Positions 10,501-19,191 of a stretch of 45,667 nucleotides of DNA are shown here, one piece after another (within the stretch, counting starts at the first letter, position 1; each line of letters opens with the position of its first letter). The notes under the pieces are model-generated. The model was not told the DNA's origin. It ran no database searches and worked only from the letters and a program-made list of their open reading frames with translations. The position numbers were made by a program, and so were the translations under genes. Source of the DNA: Gammaproteobacteria bacterium (GTDB lineage: Bacteria > Pseudomonadota > Gammaproteobacteria > GCA-001735895); the NCBI GenBank assembly GCA_024225395.1, contig JAAEMR010000022.1, positions 1-45,667 on the forward strand, in the 5' to 3' direction.

Positions 10501-10722
10501 TGTCAGGAAAATATCCCAGATAAATCTTGAGGGTAAGGGAAACCGTAAATTGGCAGCAATACCCTGAGACAGGCTGATTTGCTGTTGCAACCAGCGTTTC
10601 ATGCCCGGATTCTGCACCAGAATATGCTCTGGGTCGAGTACCGATGAGCGACTCCCCTGCAATTGTAGTAACAAAGTTTCTGTTAATTTCTTCAGGCTAT
10701 TACTGTGATGAATACTCAGCAT
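7567..10722 (-). CDS. recC: Exonuclease V (RecBCD) subunit gamma, RecC
   Basis: RecC holds the complex together, splits the duplex and reads Chi. It starts MLSIHHSNSLKKL, close to the E. coli N-terminus, and keeps RecC landmarks: NPGMKRWLQQQIS, the helicase-like fold without catalytic Walker motifs, IPMRTLPFKVVCLIGMGDEH, FPRQ and DRSRREDDRYMFLQSLLSAQ. The 1051-aa length is slightly shorter than E. coli (1122). It is the first gene of the operon, and the 216-base gap to the divergent regulator gene should hold its promoter, though no clear -35/-10 pair was found. Unlike E. coli, no ptrA gene separates recC from recB. Confidence 0.95.
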   Translation of the reverse strand: MLSIHHSNSLKKLTETLLLQLQGSRSSVLDPEHILVQNPGMKRWLQQQISLSQGIAANLRFPLPSRFIWDIFLTQFDDVETLSAYDGEVLRWQLMFVLQQHIDDPQLTLLKSYLANDDKALSRFQLAEKLAGLYDQYLVYRPKMIQNWEQGKPIKSSTEVWQAYLWSLIRQQNHKPHRADLILKLINHLSSDKIDRTKLPDRLFVFAISAMSPLYLNVLAALGSNIDVHIFNLNPCEHYWGDIQSKKERVRLGDKPLSENELLASLGKQGRDYIDQFYDSAFETIDNHLFEDIHPDSILNRVKYDILQLSLDPPETEFVEDDSIQVVSCYSELRELQVLHDRLLKMLAANHSLQPHDIVVMCPDINTLAPYVEAVFGQQDDNKTIPFSISDHNELSSSPLLQAILDWIRLPVSRLTANEILSWLELPALQRKYGLNETSVETIRYWIINNHIHWGLDQQHKQKLGLAEAADSLNTWLHGLSRLLTAYIMNAGVELFHNRVASETVMSQADYQSLGHLQKFLDDLSDWSKRLSQAVELQQWQHNVNELIDTFLQLDDEEEWLIKPLRDEIASWQQQMTEAGFSEQLDATLIHYILQNAISQGSAHHYYLSGGINFCNLIPMRTLPFKVVCLIGMGDEHFPRQEIPLQLDLISINPQKGDRSRREDDRYMFLQSLLSAQDRLYISYVGQNKKDDSTLEPSVVVTELLDYIEQTTGFRIPVNKTALQAFSAKNFEQGSYARQWQANSKNRILEPFGQNIEQEQPDAIITLDELIKFYKNPAKYFMEKRLNMSLSDYAESIQDDEIFTLDPLQKFSLNAKLLNELFENGKVQNSRYLNSGELAEQNIGLIQFEENYQQVNDDYQKVSTHQEFNGFTFFDGSVKLDEEEISGRVASFSQQGLLQINQSSLKGKHFFSYWIQHCFLCALESIQFCEFYNKEKIYGFPVFSVEQAKEYLQQFINGFNAGRKKALEFYVDTAFEYEKLLHSKGETIALEKIKSLWTPGDFNSFYEAEDIYLKTSLKNSSYNADNFSAEFFDNSSLYMSPVVTNMQEIKK

Positions 10723-10938
10723 ATAAAAAGTTGATTAATCTATTTAACCTGGAAAACAGGAAACCGTTACTGTAACAGCACAATCATTCAATTTAAATGA
10801 CCTGTGACTTTCAGGATTTAAACCATCATAAACTATATTTCACTGCTAAAAGACATTTTTGATCCTGTTAAAATCTTGATTAACGGTGGTTTTGTACTAC
10901 AAAAAGGGGGTCATATATAAAAAATCTAAGCTTTAAAA

Positions 10939-12639
10939 ATGAACCCCCAATCTGCACCACTGAAAGCCCTGATAGTCGATGATGAAATAATAAATCGACT
11001 CATACTGCGCTCACTGCTCAAAAAGCAGGGTTACGAAACCGTAGAAGCAGAAGACGGGCAACAGGCAGTCGAATTATTTGTTCAGGTATCTCCCAATATA
11101 GTTTTCATGGATGTCTTGATGCCTGTGATGAATGGCTATGAAGCTACCCGGGCTATAAAAAAAGAAGCTGGAAATAACTTTATTCCCGTTATTTTTCTCA
11201 CCGCAATCACTGACGAGGAATCACTGCAAGCCTGTATCGATGCTGGTGGAGATGACTTTCTGGTAAAACCCTACGATAGATTTTTGCTGCAGAGCAAAAT
11301 TCAGGCGATGCAAAGAATTTCAAACCTACACAGCGAAATAAAGGGCATGTATAGCCTGATTCACCGCGAACAGGAAATCGCTGAGCAGGTTTTTAACAAT
11401 GCAGTACAGAAAACCAATATTATAAATCAAAATATTCGCAGTATTATTCGTCCCACAACGACTTTTAGTGGTGACATGATTCTGTCCGAATACAGCCCCT
11501 CCCGGGATATCCACTTTTTGATAGGCGATTTTACTGGACATGGACTATCTTCGGCTTTAGGCGCTATGCCGGTATCGGAAGTTTTTAGAGCTATGACCGC
11601 TAAAGGTTTTACGCCGGAAGAAATTTTGAATGGAATTAATAAAAAATTACGCCAGTTCCTGCCCGTTGGCATGTTTTTATGCGTTCAACTAATCAGTATT
11701 AGCCATGATCTTGACCAGGTCACAATATTCAATGCCGGCATGCCGGAAATGCTGATAATTGATGGAGCAACCAATCAGATCAAGCATCATGTAAAGTCTA
11801 ACATTCTACCATTAGGGATTATCGACAATCCAAATACCAGAGAGTCAGCGCAAACCCTTGAGCTGCATCAGAACGACAAATTGATTCTATACAGTGACGG
11901 CCTTACTGAAGCCTGGTCAGAATTAGATGAAGAGTTTGGATCAGAGCGTCTTGAGTACACTATTCAGAATGCTGAAAAAAATAGCATCTTTGAGAGCCTG
12001 CTTTCTCAGCTGGAACAGTTTTGTGGAAACCGGGCTCAGGCTGATGATATTACATTAATTGAGATTAACTGCGTTCCCGATTTACTTCCGAAAATTACTG
12101 AACATAAATCTATACCTGAAAAAACACATAATTTTGAATCTAATGGTGATTGGGAATATGTATTTAATCTGAAGAACCACCGTTTACGAGAAACCAATCC
12201 CGTACCCTTAATCATTAATCAAATTATGGAAATGGAAGGTATCGAGTCTGAACGACAAACTTTATTTACCGTGTTAACCGAGCTCTATGTTAATGCACTA
12301 GACCATGGTGTTCTAAAGTTAAATTCAACACTAAAATCAGACCCATCAGGTTTTGCACTCTATTTTAAAGAACGGGAAAACCGGTTAACCAACTTAATAG
12401 ACGGTCATATTACTTTCCATATTGCAGTCGAACAAAATGACAATGTTCGAAGTATCATGATTCGGTTGGAAGACAGTGGAGAGGGATTTGACCATGAAAA
12501 ACAACTAGTTCCAGATCTTGAAAATCACACCGGTTTATCTGGCCGGGGAATATCGTTAATCAGAGATTTATGTGAATCTCTTAATTACATGGGAAATGGA
12601 AATATCTCTGAAGCTATTTACAGCTGGAAGACTTCATAA
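10939..12639 (+). CDS. HsbR-like response regulator: REC, SpoIIE/PP2C phosphatase, HATPase anti-sigma-type kinase
   Basis: Three domains are visible. Receiver (about 8-125): acidic VDDE pocket, phospho-acceptor Asp58 in VFMDVLMP, and the conserved Lys in FLVKPYD. SpoIIE/PP2C phosphatase (about 165-375): metal residues Asp197 (GDFTGHG), Asp320 (YSDGLTE) and Asp369/370 (ADDITL). C-terminal GHKL ATPase (about 420-560): N-box with Glu448 and Asn452, and EDSGEGFD. The order and 566-aa length match Pseudomonas HsbR, which sets the phosphorylation state of a STAS anti-sigma-factor antagonist. No STAS gene is in this window. The stop TAA overlaps the next gene's ATG (TAATG), so this is a coupled operon with the kinase that probably controls it. 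Confidence 0.88.
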   Translation: MNPQSAPLKALIVDDEIINRLILRSLLKKQGYETVEAEDGQQAVELFVQVSPNIVFMDVLMPVMNGYEATRAIKKEAGNNFIPVIFLTAITDEESLQACIDAGGDDFLVKPYDRFLLQSKIQAMQRISNLHSEIKGMYSLIHREQEIAEQVFNNAVQKTNIINQNIRSIIRPTTTFSGDMILSEYSPSRDIHFLIGDFTGHGLSSALGAMPVSEVFRAMTAKGFTPEEILNGINKKLRQFLPVGMFLCVQLISISHDLDQVTIFNAGMPEMLIIDGATNQIKHHVKSNILPLGIIDNPNTRESAQTLELHQNDKLILYSDGLTEAWSELDEEFGSERLEYTIQNAEKNSIFESLLSQLEQFCGNRAQADDITLIEINCVPDLLPKITEHKSIPEKTHNFESNGDWEYVFNLKNHRLRETNPVPLIINQIMEMEGIESERQTLFTVLTELYVNALDHGVLKLNSTLKSDPSGFALYFKERENRLTNLIDGHITFHIAVEQNDNVRSIMIRLEDSGEGFDHEKQLVPDLENHTGLSGRGISLIRDLCESLNYMGNGNISEAIYSWKTS

Positions 12640-15600
12640 TGTCTACTAACCTTGTAGATAATAAAGATTATCTTCATCAGCTGATACAGCTTTACAATAA
12701 AAATGTTCCTTTAGGCGTTTTTTCCGTTAGTACCGCCGCCAGTTTTTTAGCTTATTTTTATTTCTACAGTGCCCCGTTTATTTTAGTTTTATGCTGGTAT
12801 GTGGTGCAAATTCTAATAATACTCTCCAGATTGGCCCTTTTCAAAATCTATGCCAGAGGACAATTTTTTACTGACGAAAGCTACCGCAAGGCAATCTACT
12901 TCAATATTATATTAACGGGACTCGGCTGGACTTTTATTTCTATTATTTTTCTGGATTTCTCTGACCAGAAGATAGTACTCATTACAGTAATGGCTTTCTC
13001 TGCTCTTTCTGCCGGGTCTATGACCACTACGACTGGTTTTACCAATCTTGGCATCATCTATATTTGTTTAACTCTAGTCCCACTTTTGATTATGGATCTA
13101 ATCAATAATGAAGGTATAAAATTTGAACTGGCAATTGGAATGCTGATTTACCTGGGTTTTATAGTTATAACCAATTTCAGGTTATCAGAGGCAACCAGCA
13201 AAAATATTAGTGACTCTATACGCCACTTTAAAAGTGAACAACTCACTCGACACGTCATTAATTCATCTGTAGATCCTATTATTACGGTTAACCGTGAAGC
13301 AATAATCATCGGCTGGAATAACGCCGCAGAAGAAATTCTTGGCTGGAGCTATGATGAAGTTATTAACTTACCCATTCAACCTATTATTGATTTACACAAT
13401 AATAATGATTTTTATGAGAATCTTGAATCAACCCCTTCTAATAATTCACTTTCAAGAAATAAAATTTTAACGATTAGAAACAGGTTCCATACTGAACTTA
13501 CTGTGGAATTAAAACTGCGTCAGGCACTGTCAGGAGAGAATAGTTTATTCACAATTAATATTCATAATCTGACAGAGCAGATTAAAAAAGATAAAACCAT
13601 TATCGAAGCTGAAGCCAGGGCCAGAAACCTGCTTAATCTGGTCAATACTGGCATCATAGAACTGGATATCAATGGGCAAATAAGATTTATCAATGATTCA
13701 GCTTTAATAATAACCGGTTACAAAAGAGGCGAATTACTGGGCAAACATTTTCATACTAAATTACAGTATCAGGATATCAACAAGGTTAAATTAGAGTGGA
13801 CTAAATCACCCATTTATCAACTATTATTTAGCGGCTCATACAAATATCTGGATAGAGAGATTTTCTGGCATAAAGACGGGCATATGCTGTACACCTCAAT
13901 TAGCTCAGCTCCGGTATATGAAAAAGACAAAATAGTCGCTTCTATCCTTTCTTTTTCCGATATTAGCGAAAGATTTCACGAATATCAGGAAAAGGAACGG
14001 CTATTGCAAATACGTGAAGCCAGTCCAGACCTGATGATGACATTTTCACTTGAAGGCACCATTCTTTCAATCAATAAATCCTCCAGAGATACCTTTGGCA
14101 TAACCAATGAGATCTTAAACCATGGTCTTAACTTAAACGATATTTTTAAAAAGCAGGCAATACTGCCAACCCTTATAGATGTTGCAATTCCGACTGCTCT
14201 GAATCAAAACTTCTGGGCTGGAGAAACCGCCCTTGATACATTATATGGATATAAAATATTTGTCAGTCTGTTTATAATGAAACTTAAAGATGATGTCGCT
14301 GTTCAATATTTCTCTCTAACTATGACTGACATCACCGATGCTAAAAATGCACAGAAGGCATTACTAACAGCAAAAAATGAAGCTGAAGCAGCCGCCAGGG
14401 CTAAAGCAGATTTTCTCGCCATCATGAGCCATGAAATAAGAACGCCGATAAATGGTGTTCTCGGTATGGGCCAATTATTAAATGATACCAGCCTGGACCA
14501 TGAGCAGGCTGAATATGTCTCTATTATTTCCAGTTCCGGTAATGCGCTGCTCACTATTATTAACGATATACTGGATTTCTCTAAATTTGAGGCGGGTCAT
14601 TTATTAATCGACCCCATAGATTTTGACCTGGAAAGATCTGTTCACGAGATATGTAAACTGTTAATGCCCAAAGCCAGTGAAAAAGGACTTGAACTCATTT
14701 TAAATTATTCTGCAGAATGTCCAAAACTTGTAAAAGGTGATGCCGGACGCATAAGACAAATACTGATGAACCTGGTAGGAAACTCATTGAAGTTTACTAA
14801 AGAGGGGTATGTCATTATTCAGGTACAACCCCTAGCAACTAATTCAGACAATAGCATTAGTTTAGAATTTTCAGTGATCGATACCGGTATTGGAATAGCA
14901 GAAGATAAACAGCAGAAGTTATTTGAGTCTTTTACTCAGGCAGATAATTCTACAACCAGGAAATACGGGGGTACCGGTTTAGGTCTCTCTATAAGTAAAC
15001 AGCTGGTCGAATTAATGGGCGGTTCTATTAATATCGAAAGCGAACCGGATAAAGGATCAAAATTTTATTTTACAATTGAATTACCCATTGTTGAAGAACG
15101 TAAAAACCTGCGACAAAAATCTTTGCTCTCTAAAAAAGTTCTTATCATCGATGATCACAGTATCAATTTACACGTTTTGCGAAATCAATTACAACATTTT
15201 GGCATGGATGTCTTTATTGCATCGAATTACTTACAGGGTATAGAAATTTTAAAGGGATCTGATGTATTAAAAAAATCATTTGACCTTATTATTCTTGATT
15301 ATTTAATGCCGGATATAGATGGAGCTGAATTGGGTAAATTAATTATCAATGATCCAGAAATTCCAGATTGTCCTCTGGTTATTTACTCATCATCTGCAAG
15401 TCAGGGCGATGCTAGTAAATTTGAAGATATCGGCTTTTCAGGTTACCTGACAAAACCTGCCTTATCAGATGTTTTACACGATACCCTGGAATGTGTTTTA
15501 GGTGAGTATAATAGTCCCGTATCAAACTCTGGTATTATTACTAAATACGATGTAATAGATTCGAAGGATAATGATGTACTTAATTTTGATTTTAAAGGTG

Positions 15601-16352
15601 TCAGAGTCTTGCTGGCCGAAGATAATCTGGTAAATCAAAAAGTTGCAAGTAACTTACTGAAAAAATATAACCTGATAGTTAAGGTTGCAAATAATGGTCA
15701 GGAAGCGATTGATCTTTTTAAGCAACATGAATTCGATGTAGTGTTGATGGATTGTCAAATGCCGGTTAAAGATGGTTTTGAGGCTACAGAAGAAATTAAT
15801 TTTTACCAGCAACAGAATAATTTATCTGTACCCATTATTGCTTTAACCGCCAACGTCATGGAAAATGATAAGGGTAAATGTAGTAGAGCCGGGATGCAGA
15901 GCTTTGTTTCCAAACCATTTACTACCGAAATTTTATTATCCTCTATTCAACATGCCATTAATAAAATGGTTTCAGGAAAAAAACTAAATCATATCTCCCG
16001 GTCATTGCCCACAATCAATCTGCTCGATAAAGAGACCTTAATCTCTTTAAAAAATGCGATGGAAGATGATTTTGATGAACTTATATCTGTCTTTTTTGAA
16101 AGCAGCAGGCAACTAATTTCAGATTTATGGAAAGCACTGAATGACCAGCAGTTCACACTATTAAAACGTCATGCGCACAGTTTAAAATCCAGCAGTGCAA
16201 ACCTTGGGGCGTTAAACTTATCCTCCATGGCAGAGTCTATAGAGTTGCAATGCAAGGACAATATCAAGGTTGAATCCACACAGTTAAATGCTATTGAAGA
16301 AGAGTATTTACGTGTAGAAAATGCACTAAAAGCCTTTTCTTCAGAAAAGTAA
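12639..16352 (+). CDS. Tripartite hybrid sensor histidine kinase (7TM-PAS3-HK-REC-REC-HPt)
   Basis: Membrane sensor with a complete internal phosphorelay. The N-terminus (about 15-195) has six or seven hydrophobic segments. Three PAS-like regions follow (about 205-310, 325-450, 455-570). The dimerisation domain carries His598 in FLAIMSHEIRTP, and the ATPase has NSLKFT, DTGIGIAEDK and GGTGLGLSIS. Two receivers follow with Asp887 (LIILDYLMP) and Asp1038 (VLMDCQMP), then an HPt domain with likely His1180 in AHSLKSSSANLGA. The plan resembles BarA-class kinases, but the multi-TM sensor is different and its signal is unknown. The coupled upstream HsbR-like protein is the natural phosphate acceptor. 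All phosphotransfer residues look intact. Confidence 0.9.
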   Translation: MSTNLVDNKDYLHQLIQLYNKNVPLGVFSVSTAASFLAYFYFYSAPFILVLCWYVVQILIILSRLALFKIYARGQFFTDESYRKAIYFNIILTGLGWTFISIIFLDFSDQKIVLITVMAFSALSAGSMTTTTGFTNLGIIYICLTLVPLLIMDLINNEGIKFELAIGMLIYLGFIVITNFRLSEATSKNISDSIRHFKSEQLTRHVINSSVDPIITVNREAIIIGWNNAAEEILGWSYDEVINLPIQPIIDLHNNNDFYENLESTPSNNSLSRNKILTIRNRFHTELTVELKLRQALSGENSLFTINIHNLTEQIKKDKTIIEAEARARNLLNLVNTGIIELDINGQIRFINDSALIITGYKRGELLGKHFHTKLQYQDINKVKLEWTKSPIYQLLFSGSYKYLDREIFWHKDGHMLYTSISSAPVYEKDKIVASILSFSDISERFHEYQEKERLLQIREASPDLMMTFSLEGTILSINKSSRDTFGITNEILNHGLNLNDIFKKQAILPTLIDVAIPTALNQNFWAGETALDTLYGYKIFVSLFIMKLKDDVAVQYFSLTMTDITDAKNAQKALLTAKNEAEAAARAKADFLAIMSHEIRTPINGVLGMGQLLNDTSLDHEQAEYVSIISSSGNALLTIINDILDFSKFEAGHLLIDPIDFDLERSVHEICKLLMPKASEKGLELILNYSAECPKLVKGDAGRIRQILMNLVGNSLKFTKEGYVIIQVQPLATNSDNSISLEFSVIDTGIGIAEDKQQKLFESFTQADNSTTRKYGGTGLGLSISKQLVELMGGSINIESEPDKGSKFYFTIELPIVEERKNLRQKSLLSKKVLIIDDHSINLHVLRNQLQHFGMDVFIASNYLQGIEILKGSDVLKKSFDLIILDYLMPDIDGAELGKLIINDPEIPDCPLVIYSSSASQGDASKFEDIGFSGYLTKPALSDVLHDTLECVLGEYNSPVSNSGIITKYDVIDSKDNDVLNFDFKGVRVLLAEDNLVNQKVASNLLKKYNLIVKVANNGQEAIDLFKQHEFDVVLMDCQMPVKDGFEATEEINFYQQQNNLSVPIIALTANVMENDKGKCSRAGMQSFVSKPFTTEILLSSIQHAINKMVSGKKLNHISRSLPTINLLDKETLISLKNAMEDDFDELISVFFESSRQLISDLWKALNDQQFTLLKRHAHSLKSSSANLGALNLSSMAESIELQCKDNIKVESTQLNAIEEEYLRVENALKAFSSEK

Positions 16353-16372
16353 ACCTTAAAAACTCTTTTGTG

Positions 16373-17500
16373 CTACTTAATATAAGTCTTCAGATACATT
16401 TTTTCATACAGCACCTTGACCCAGTGTAATGGTGGCATCTTCATCATAAAACCACGTTTTGGTCCTCGATAAACCATACTGGCATTATTCAATGTATCGA
16501 CAATACATATCAATTCTGTTCTGAATTTATGCCTGACTTTTTTCAGCTGTAAGGTTTCTAGAACATTTTTTGCGGCTGCTTCAGCCTGAAGATCTGCCAT
16601 GTGTGCCTGTTTAGGTTTCCACTCCGGTCCCGGAAAGCTGCCAGCATCACCTGCAACAAATACTGAGTCTTCACCTTCAACCTGGCAATATTCATTGGCT
16701 TTAAAAAAACCGCCTTCAGATAAACTCAGTCCAGAATTCATAGCCCAGTCGGGTCCTGTCATTCCGGGGATAAATAGAATCAAATCTGCATTGAAAGTTT
16801 CTTTTTCGGTTTCTACTGAATTCTCGGTAAAACGTTTCATTTTTTTACCCAGATAGGTTTTTATATTACGTTTTTTCATTTCAGAAAGAATTCTATCGAC
16901 AGCTTTTTCTCCCATGCGTTTACCAGGTTTTGGTGCCGGGCTGAAAAATACCAGATTAAAATTCTCACGCCTTCCCTGCTGCCTTAACATGGTATCAACA
17001 CCAAACAGAAATTCGAAAACAGGTCCGCCACGCATGGCCGATGGTTCATTTGGATTACCGGAAAAGCCGAAAGCTATCGTGCCTTCATTCATCGCAGCCA
17101 ACTTGTCTGAAAATTCCTTGGTCGCTTCCCAGCCACTGCAGGCTATTTTGGCATGTTCTATTCCCGGAAGTTTTTGAATATAACGCCCGCCACTGGCAAT
17201 GATAACCGCATCGTAATCAACAGAGCCCTTTTCTAGTGTGAGTATTTTTGCAGAAGTATCGATTCCGGTTACTTTTGACTGGATATAATCGACATTTTTA
17301 CTTTCCAGATAATCATGCAAAGGCACGATAAGATCAGTATGGTCTCTTTTACCGGGGGGCACCCAGATAAGGCTGGGGTAATAAAACAATTCTGCGCGGG
17401 GGGCAACCAGACTTATTTTCCCAATAAAACCCTTTTTTCTTAATGTTTTTATAGCTGTACAAGCAGCAAAGCCGGCACCGACAATAACAATATGTGGCAT
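16373..17500 (-). CDS. Sulfide:quinone oxidoreductase-like FAD flavoprotein
   Basis: Two-dinucleotide-binding-domain flavoprotein of the SQR/flavocytochrome-c sulfide dehydrogenase group. The N-terminal FAD motif is VIVGAGFAACTA (5-16). A middle GGPVFEF block and the second FAD motif VFVAGDAGSFPGPEWKPKQA (281-300) follow the SQR pattern. Cys121 and Cys332 sit where the redox-active pair of SQRs is expected. The third catalytic Cys found in classical SQRs, near residue 155-160, is absent (AMRGGP). The C-terminus has aromatic and basic residues (HWVKVLYEKMYLKTYIK) suited to membrane contact. It is monocistronic and convergent with the kinase gene. Sulfide oxidation is likely but not certain; a type II NADH-dehydrogenase-like or other sulfur substrate role remains possible. 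Confidence 0.75.
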   Translation of the reverse strand: MPHIVIVGAGFAACTAIKTLRKKGFIGKISLVAPRAELFYYPSLIWVPPGKRDHTDLIVPLHDYLESKNVDYIQSKVTGIDTSAKILTLEKGSVDYDAVIIASGGRYIQKLPGIEHAKIACSGWEATKEFSDKLAAMNEGTIAFGFSGNPNEPSAMRGGPVFEFLFGVDTMLRQQGRRENFNLVFFSPAPKPGKRMGEKAVDRILSEMKKRNIKTYLGKKMKRFTENSVETEKETFNADLILFIPGMTGPDWAMNSGLSLSEGGFFKANEYCQVEGEDSVFVAGDAGSFPGPEWKPKQAHMADLQAEAAAKNVLETLQLKKVRHKFRTELICIVDTLNNASMVYRGPKRGFMMKMPPLHWVKVLYEKMYLKTYIK

Positions 17501-17648
17501 GAATACCCCTAAAAATAGTTTATTAACATTTCAGTAACTGATCAGTCTGAAATTAAAAAGCGGGTAATCTTAACCGGCTTTTCAAAGAGCTGTAAAGGCG
17601 GAATTTGATGTGATCGAAAAGTGAATTATAAAAATTCGGGAGGGAACT

Positions 17649-17678
17649 AGAAAACCTCTAAAGGTTTAGAGGTTTTCT
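17649..17678 (-). terminator. Terminator-like palindrome downstream of dsbA
   Basis: A perfect 14-base inverted repeat (17649-17662 and 17665-17678) with a 2-base centre lies 15 bases past the dsbA stop. Read on the minus strand, the stem is AT-rich outside and ends in TTTTCT, so it can work as an intrinsic terminator for dsbA. By symmetry it could act in both directions. Confidence 0.6.
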
Positions 17679-17692
17679 ATTAAATTATGCTT

Positions 17693-18319
17693 CTATTTCC
17701 CTGCTAATTCTTTCTTTACCAGATAATCAATAACCTCGATCATTCTCGCATTACTACCTGCCTGAGAAGCACTGGTTCTGTACTTTCCATTGATCACAAC
17801 TGCTGGAACGCCACGATGTCCATATTTACGTTCTTTCTGTTTACTTTTTCTAACCAGTGTATCAACTGGAAATGAGTGATAATGCTCACGAAATTTCTTT
17901 TCATCGACACCAAAATCTTTAACAAATGCAGCAATAGTATCAACACTGTTTAGACGCATATTTTTTAAATGAATCGCACTGAATAATTTCATATGTACTT
18001 TTTCAGTTTCTCCCATCATTTCAAGCGCAAAATAGGCACGGGCATGTTCCATCCAGCTTGGATTCAATACAGAAGGTACCTGTTCGAGCACAACACTGTC
18101 TGGAATAGTTTTGTGCCACTTTTCTACATAAGGCTCAAATCGAAAACAGTGAGGGCAGCCGTACCAGAATAGCTCGGTCACGACGACTTTATCTTTATTA
18201 GAGGTTTTTACCGGTTTCTTGATTTCAATGTATTCGATGCCTTCATCGAATTGTTGAGCATTTACTGATGTAAAAGAGACCAATAAAGCAAAAATTGTAA
18301 AAATTCCTGTGCGGAACAT
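17693..18319 (-). CDS. dsbA: Thiol:disulfide interchange protein DsbA
   Basis: Periplasmic oxidase that introduces disulfide bonds into exported proteins. The thioredoxin fold carries the CPHC active site in FWYGCPHCFRFEP and the cis-proline loop RGVPAVVING. Start: an upstream in-frame ATG at 18364 would add 15 residues, but the ATG at 18319 is followed directly by a good signal peptide (FRTGIFTIFALLVSFTSVNA, cleavage after VNA). It is preceded by GAGGAAA about five bases upstream, so the 208-aa form is chosen. It lies downstream of cytochrome c4 in the same direction, a neighbour pair also seen near polA in pseudomonads. DsbB is not in the window. Confidence 0.95.
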   Translation of the reverse strand: MFRTGIFTIFALLVSFTSVNAQQFDEGIEYIEIKKPVKTSNKDKVVVTELFWYGCPHCFRFEPYVEKWHKTIPDSVVLEQVPSVLNPSWMEHARAYFALEMMGETEKVHMKLFSAIHLKNMRLNSVDTIAAFVKDFGVDEKKFREHYHSFPVDTLVRKSKQKERKYGHRGVPAVVINGKYRTSASQAGSNARMIEVIDYLVKKELAGK

Positions 18320-18444
18320 AGTATTTCCTCTTGTTGTTATATTTAAACGAGTCATTTTGACCATTAAGTTAGCACTTAGTTTAACTTAATTAACATGAAT
18401 ATTGGATGAACCAGCCTGAATCAGAAAAGTTTTTTATTTTGAAT

Positions 18445-18476
18445 TGCCCTCAATAGGTTTCAGGCTATTGAGGGCA
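18445..18476 (-). other. Perfect stem-loop between cytochrome c4 and dsbA
   Basis: A 12-bp perfect inverted repeat (18445-18456 with 18465-18476, tgccctcaatag and its complement) encloses an 8-base loop, 15 bases after the cytochrome c4 stop. The minus strand continues with ATTCAAAATAAAAAACT rather than a U-run. It may act as a weak terminator or as an mRNA 3'-end stabiliser that sets different levels of cytochrome c4 and dsbA transcript. Confidence 0.6.
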
Positions 18477-18491
18477 GGCACAGGTCTGGCG

Positions 18492-19103
18492 TTATTTCAA
18501 ACCTGCAACATAGGCTGCTACAGCGTTAATTTCTTCATTAGACATGCGGTTTGCTACATTACGCATCATCTTTCCTGCATCATTATTACGACTGCCATCT
18601 TTAAATTTTAGCAACTGGGCTGCAATATATTCTGGATGCTGACCGTTTAAGCCAGGGTAAGCTGCAGGACCGTTTCCTTCACCGGATGGACTGTGACATC
18701 CCATGCAGGCCGCAACTGAAGTTTCAGTTATTCCACCGCGATAAATATTTTGACCTTGTGCGATTAATGCTTCGTCAAATTTAGCTTCATTGGGCTTTTG
18801 GGAAGCGAAGTAGGCTGAAATATTAACCATATCTTCATCGGTTAAAGACGCAACCATGGCATTCATGGTCGGATCGCTTCTTTTACCCGATTTGAAATCA
18901 CGTAGCTGCTTCACCAGATAGGACGCTTGTTGTCCTGCCAGACGTGGCCAAATGACATTGACACTATTACCATCTGCCATGTGACAACCAATGCATAAAG
19001 GTGTTTTAGCTTTACCGGCTTCGATATCAGCCGCCTGAATTGAGGTTACAGCCATTAAGCCTGTTAACCCAAGCATTACCGCTTTGATGTGGCGAGCTTT
19101 CAT
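18492..19103 (-). CDS. Cytochrome c4, periplasmic di-haem electron carrier
   Basis: Di-haem cytochrome that passes electrons to terminal oxidases. The signal peptide is residues 1-24 (cleavage after IQA). Haem 1 binds at CIGCH (Cys37, Cys40, His41) and haem 2 at CMGCH (Cys133, Cys136, His137). Likely axial methionines are Met80 or Met83 for the first domain and one of Met179/Met180 for the second. The 203-aa length and the repeat of two homologous domains (each with GQ-, Y-QL/FK-G and NISAYFA/AVAAYVA helices) are typical. It has a good Shine-Dalgarno AGGAG seven bases before the ATG. It is divergent from engB with under 90 bases between, and upstream of dsbA. Confidence 0.95.
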   Translation of the reverse strand: MKARHIKAVMLGLTGLMAVTSIQAADIEAGKAKTPLCIGCHMADGNSVNVIWPRLAGQQASYLVKQLRDFKSGKRSDPTMNAMVASLTDEDMVNISAYFASQKPNEAKFDEALIAQGQNIYRGGITETSVAACMGCHSPSGEGNGPAAYPGLNGQHPEYIAAQLLKFKDGSRNNDAGKMMRNVANRMSNEEINAVAAYVAGLK

Positions 19104-19191
19104 AGGATCTCCTAGTTAAAAAAATGAATACAGAAATTTTGGGGCGGAATGTATATCATACCTTCCCTTGCTATTCAATAAACTCTGCCTA

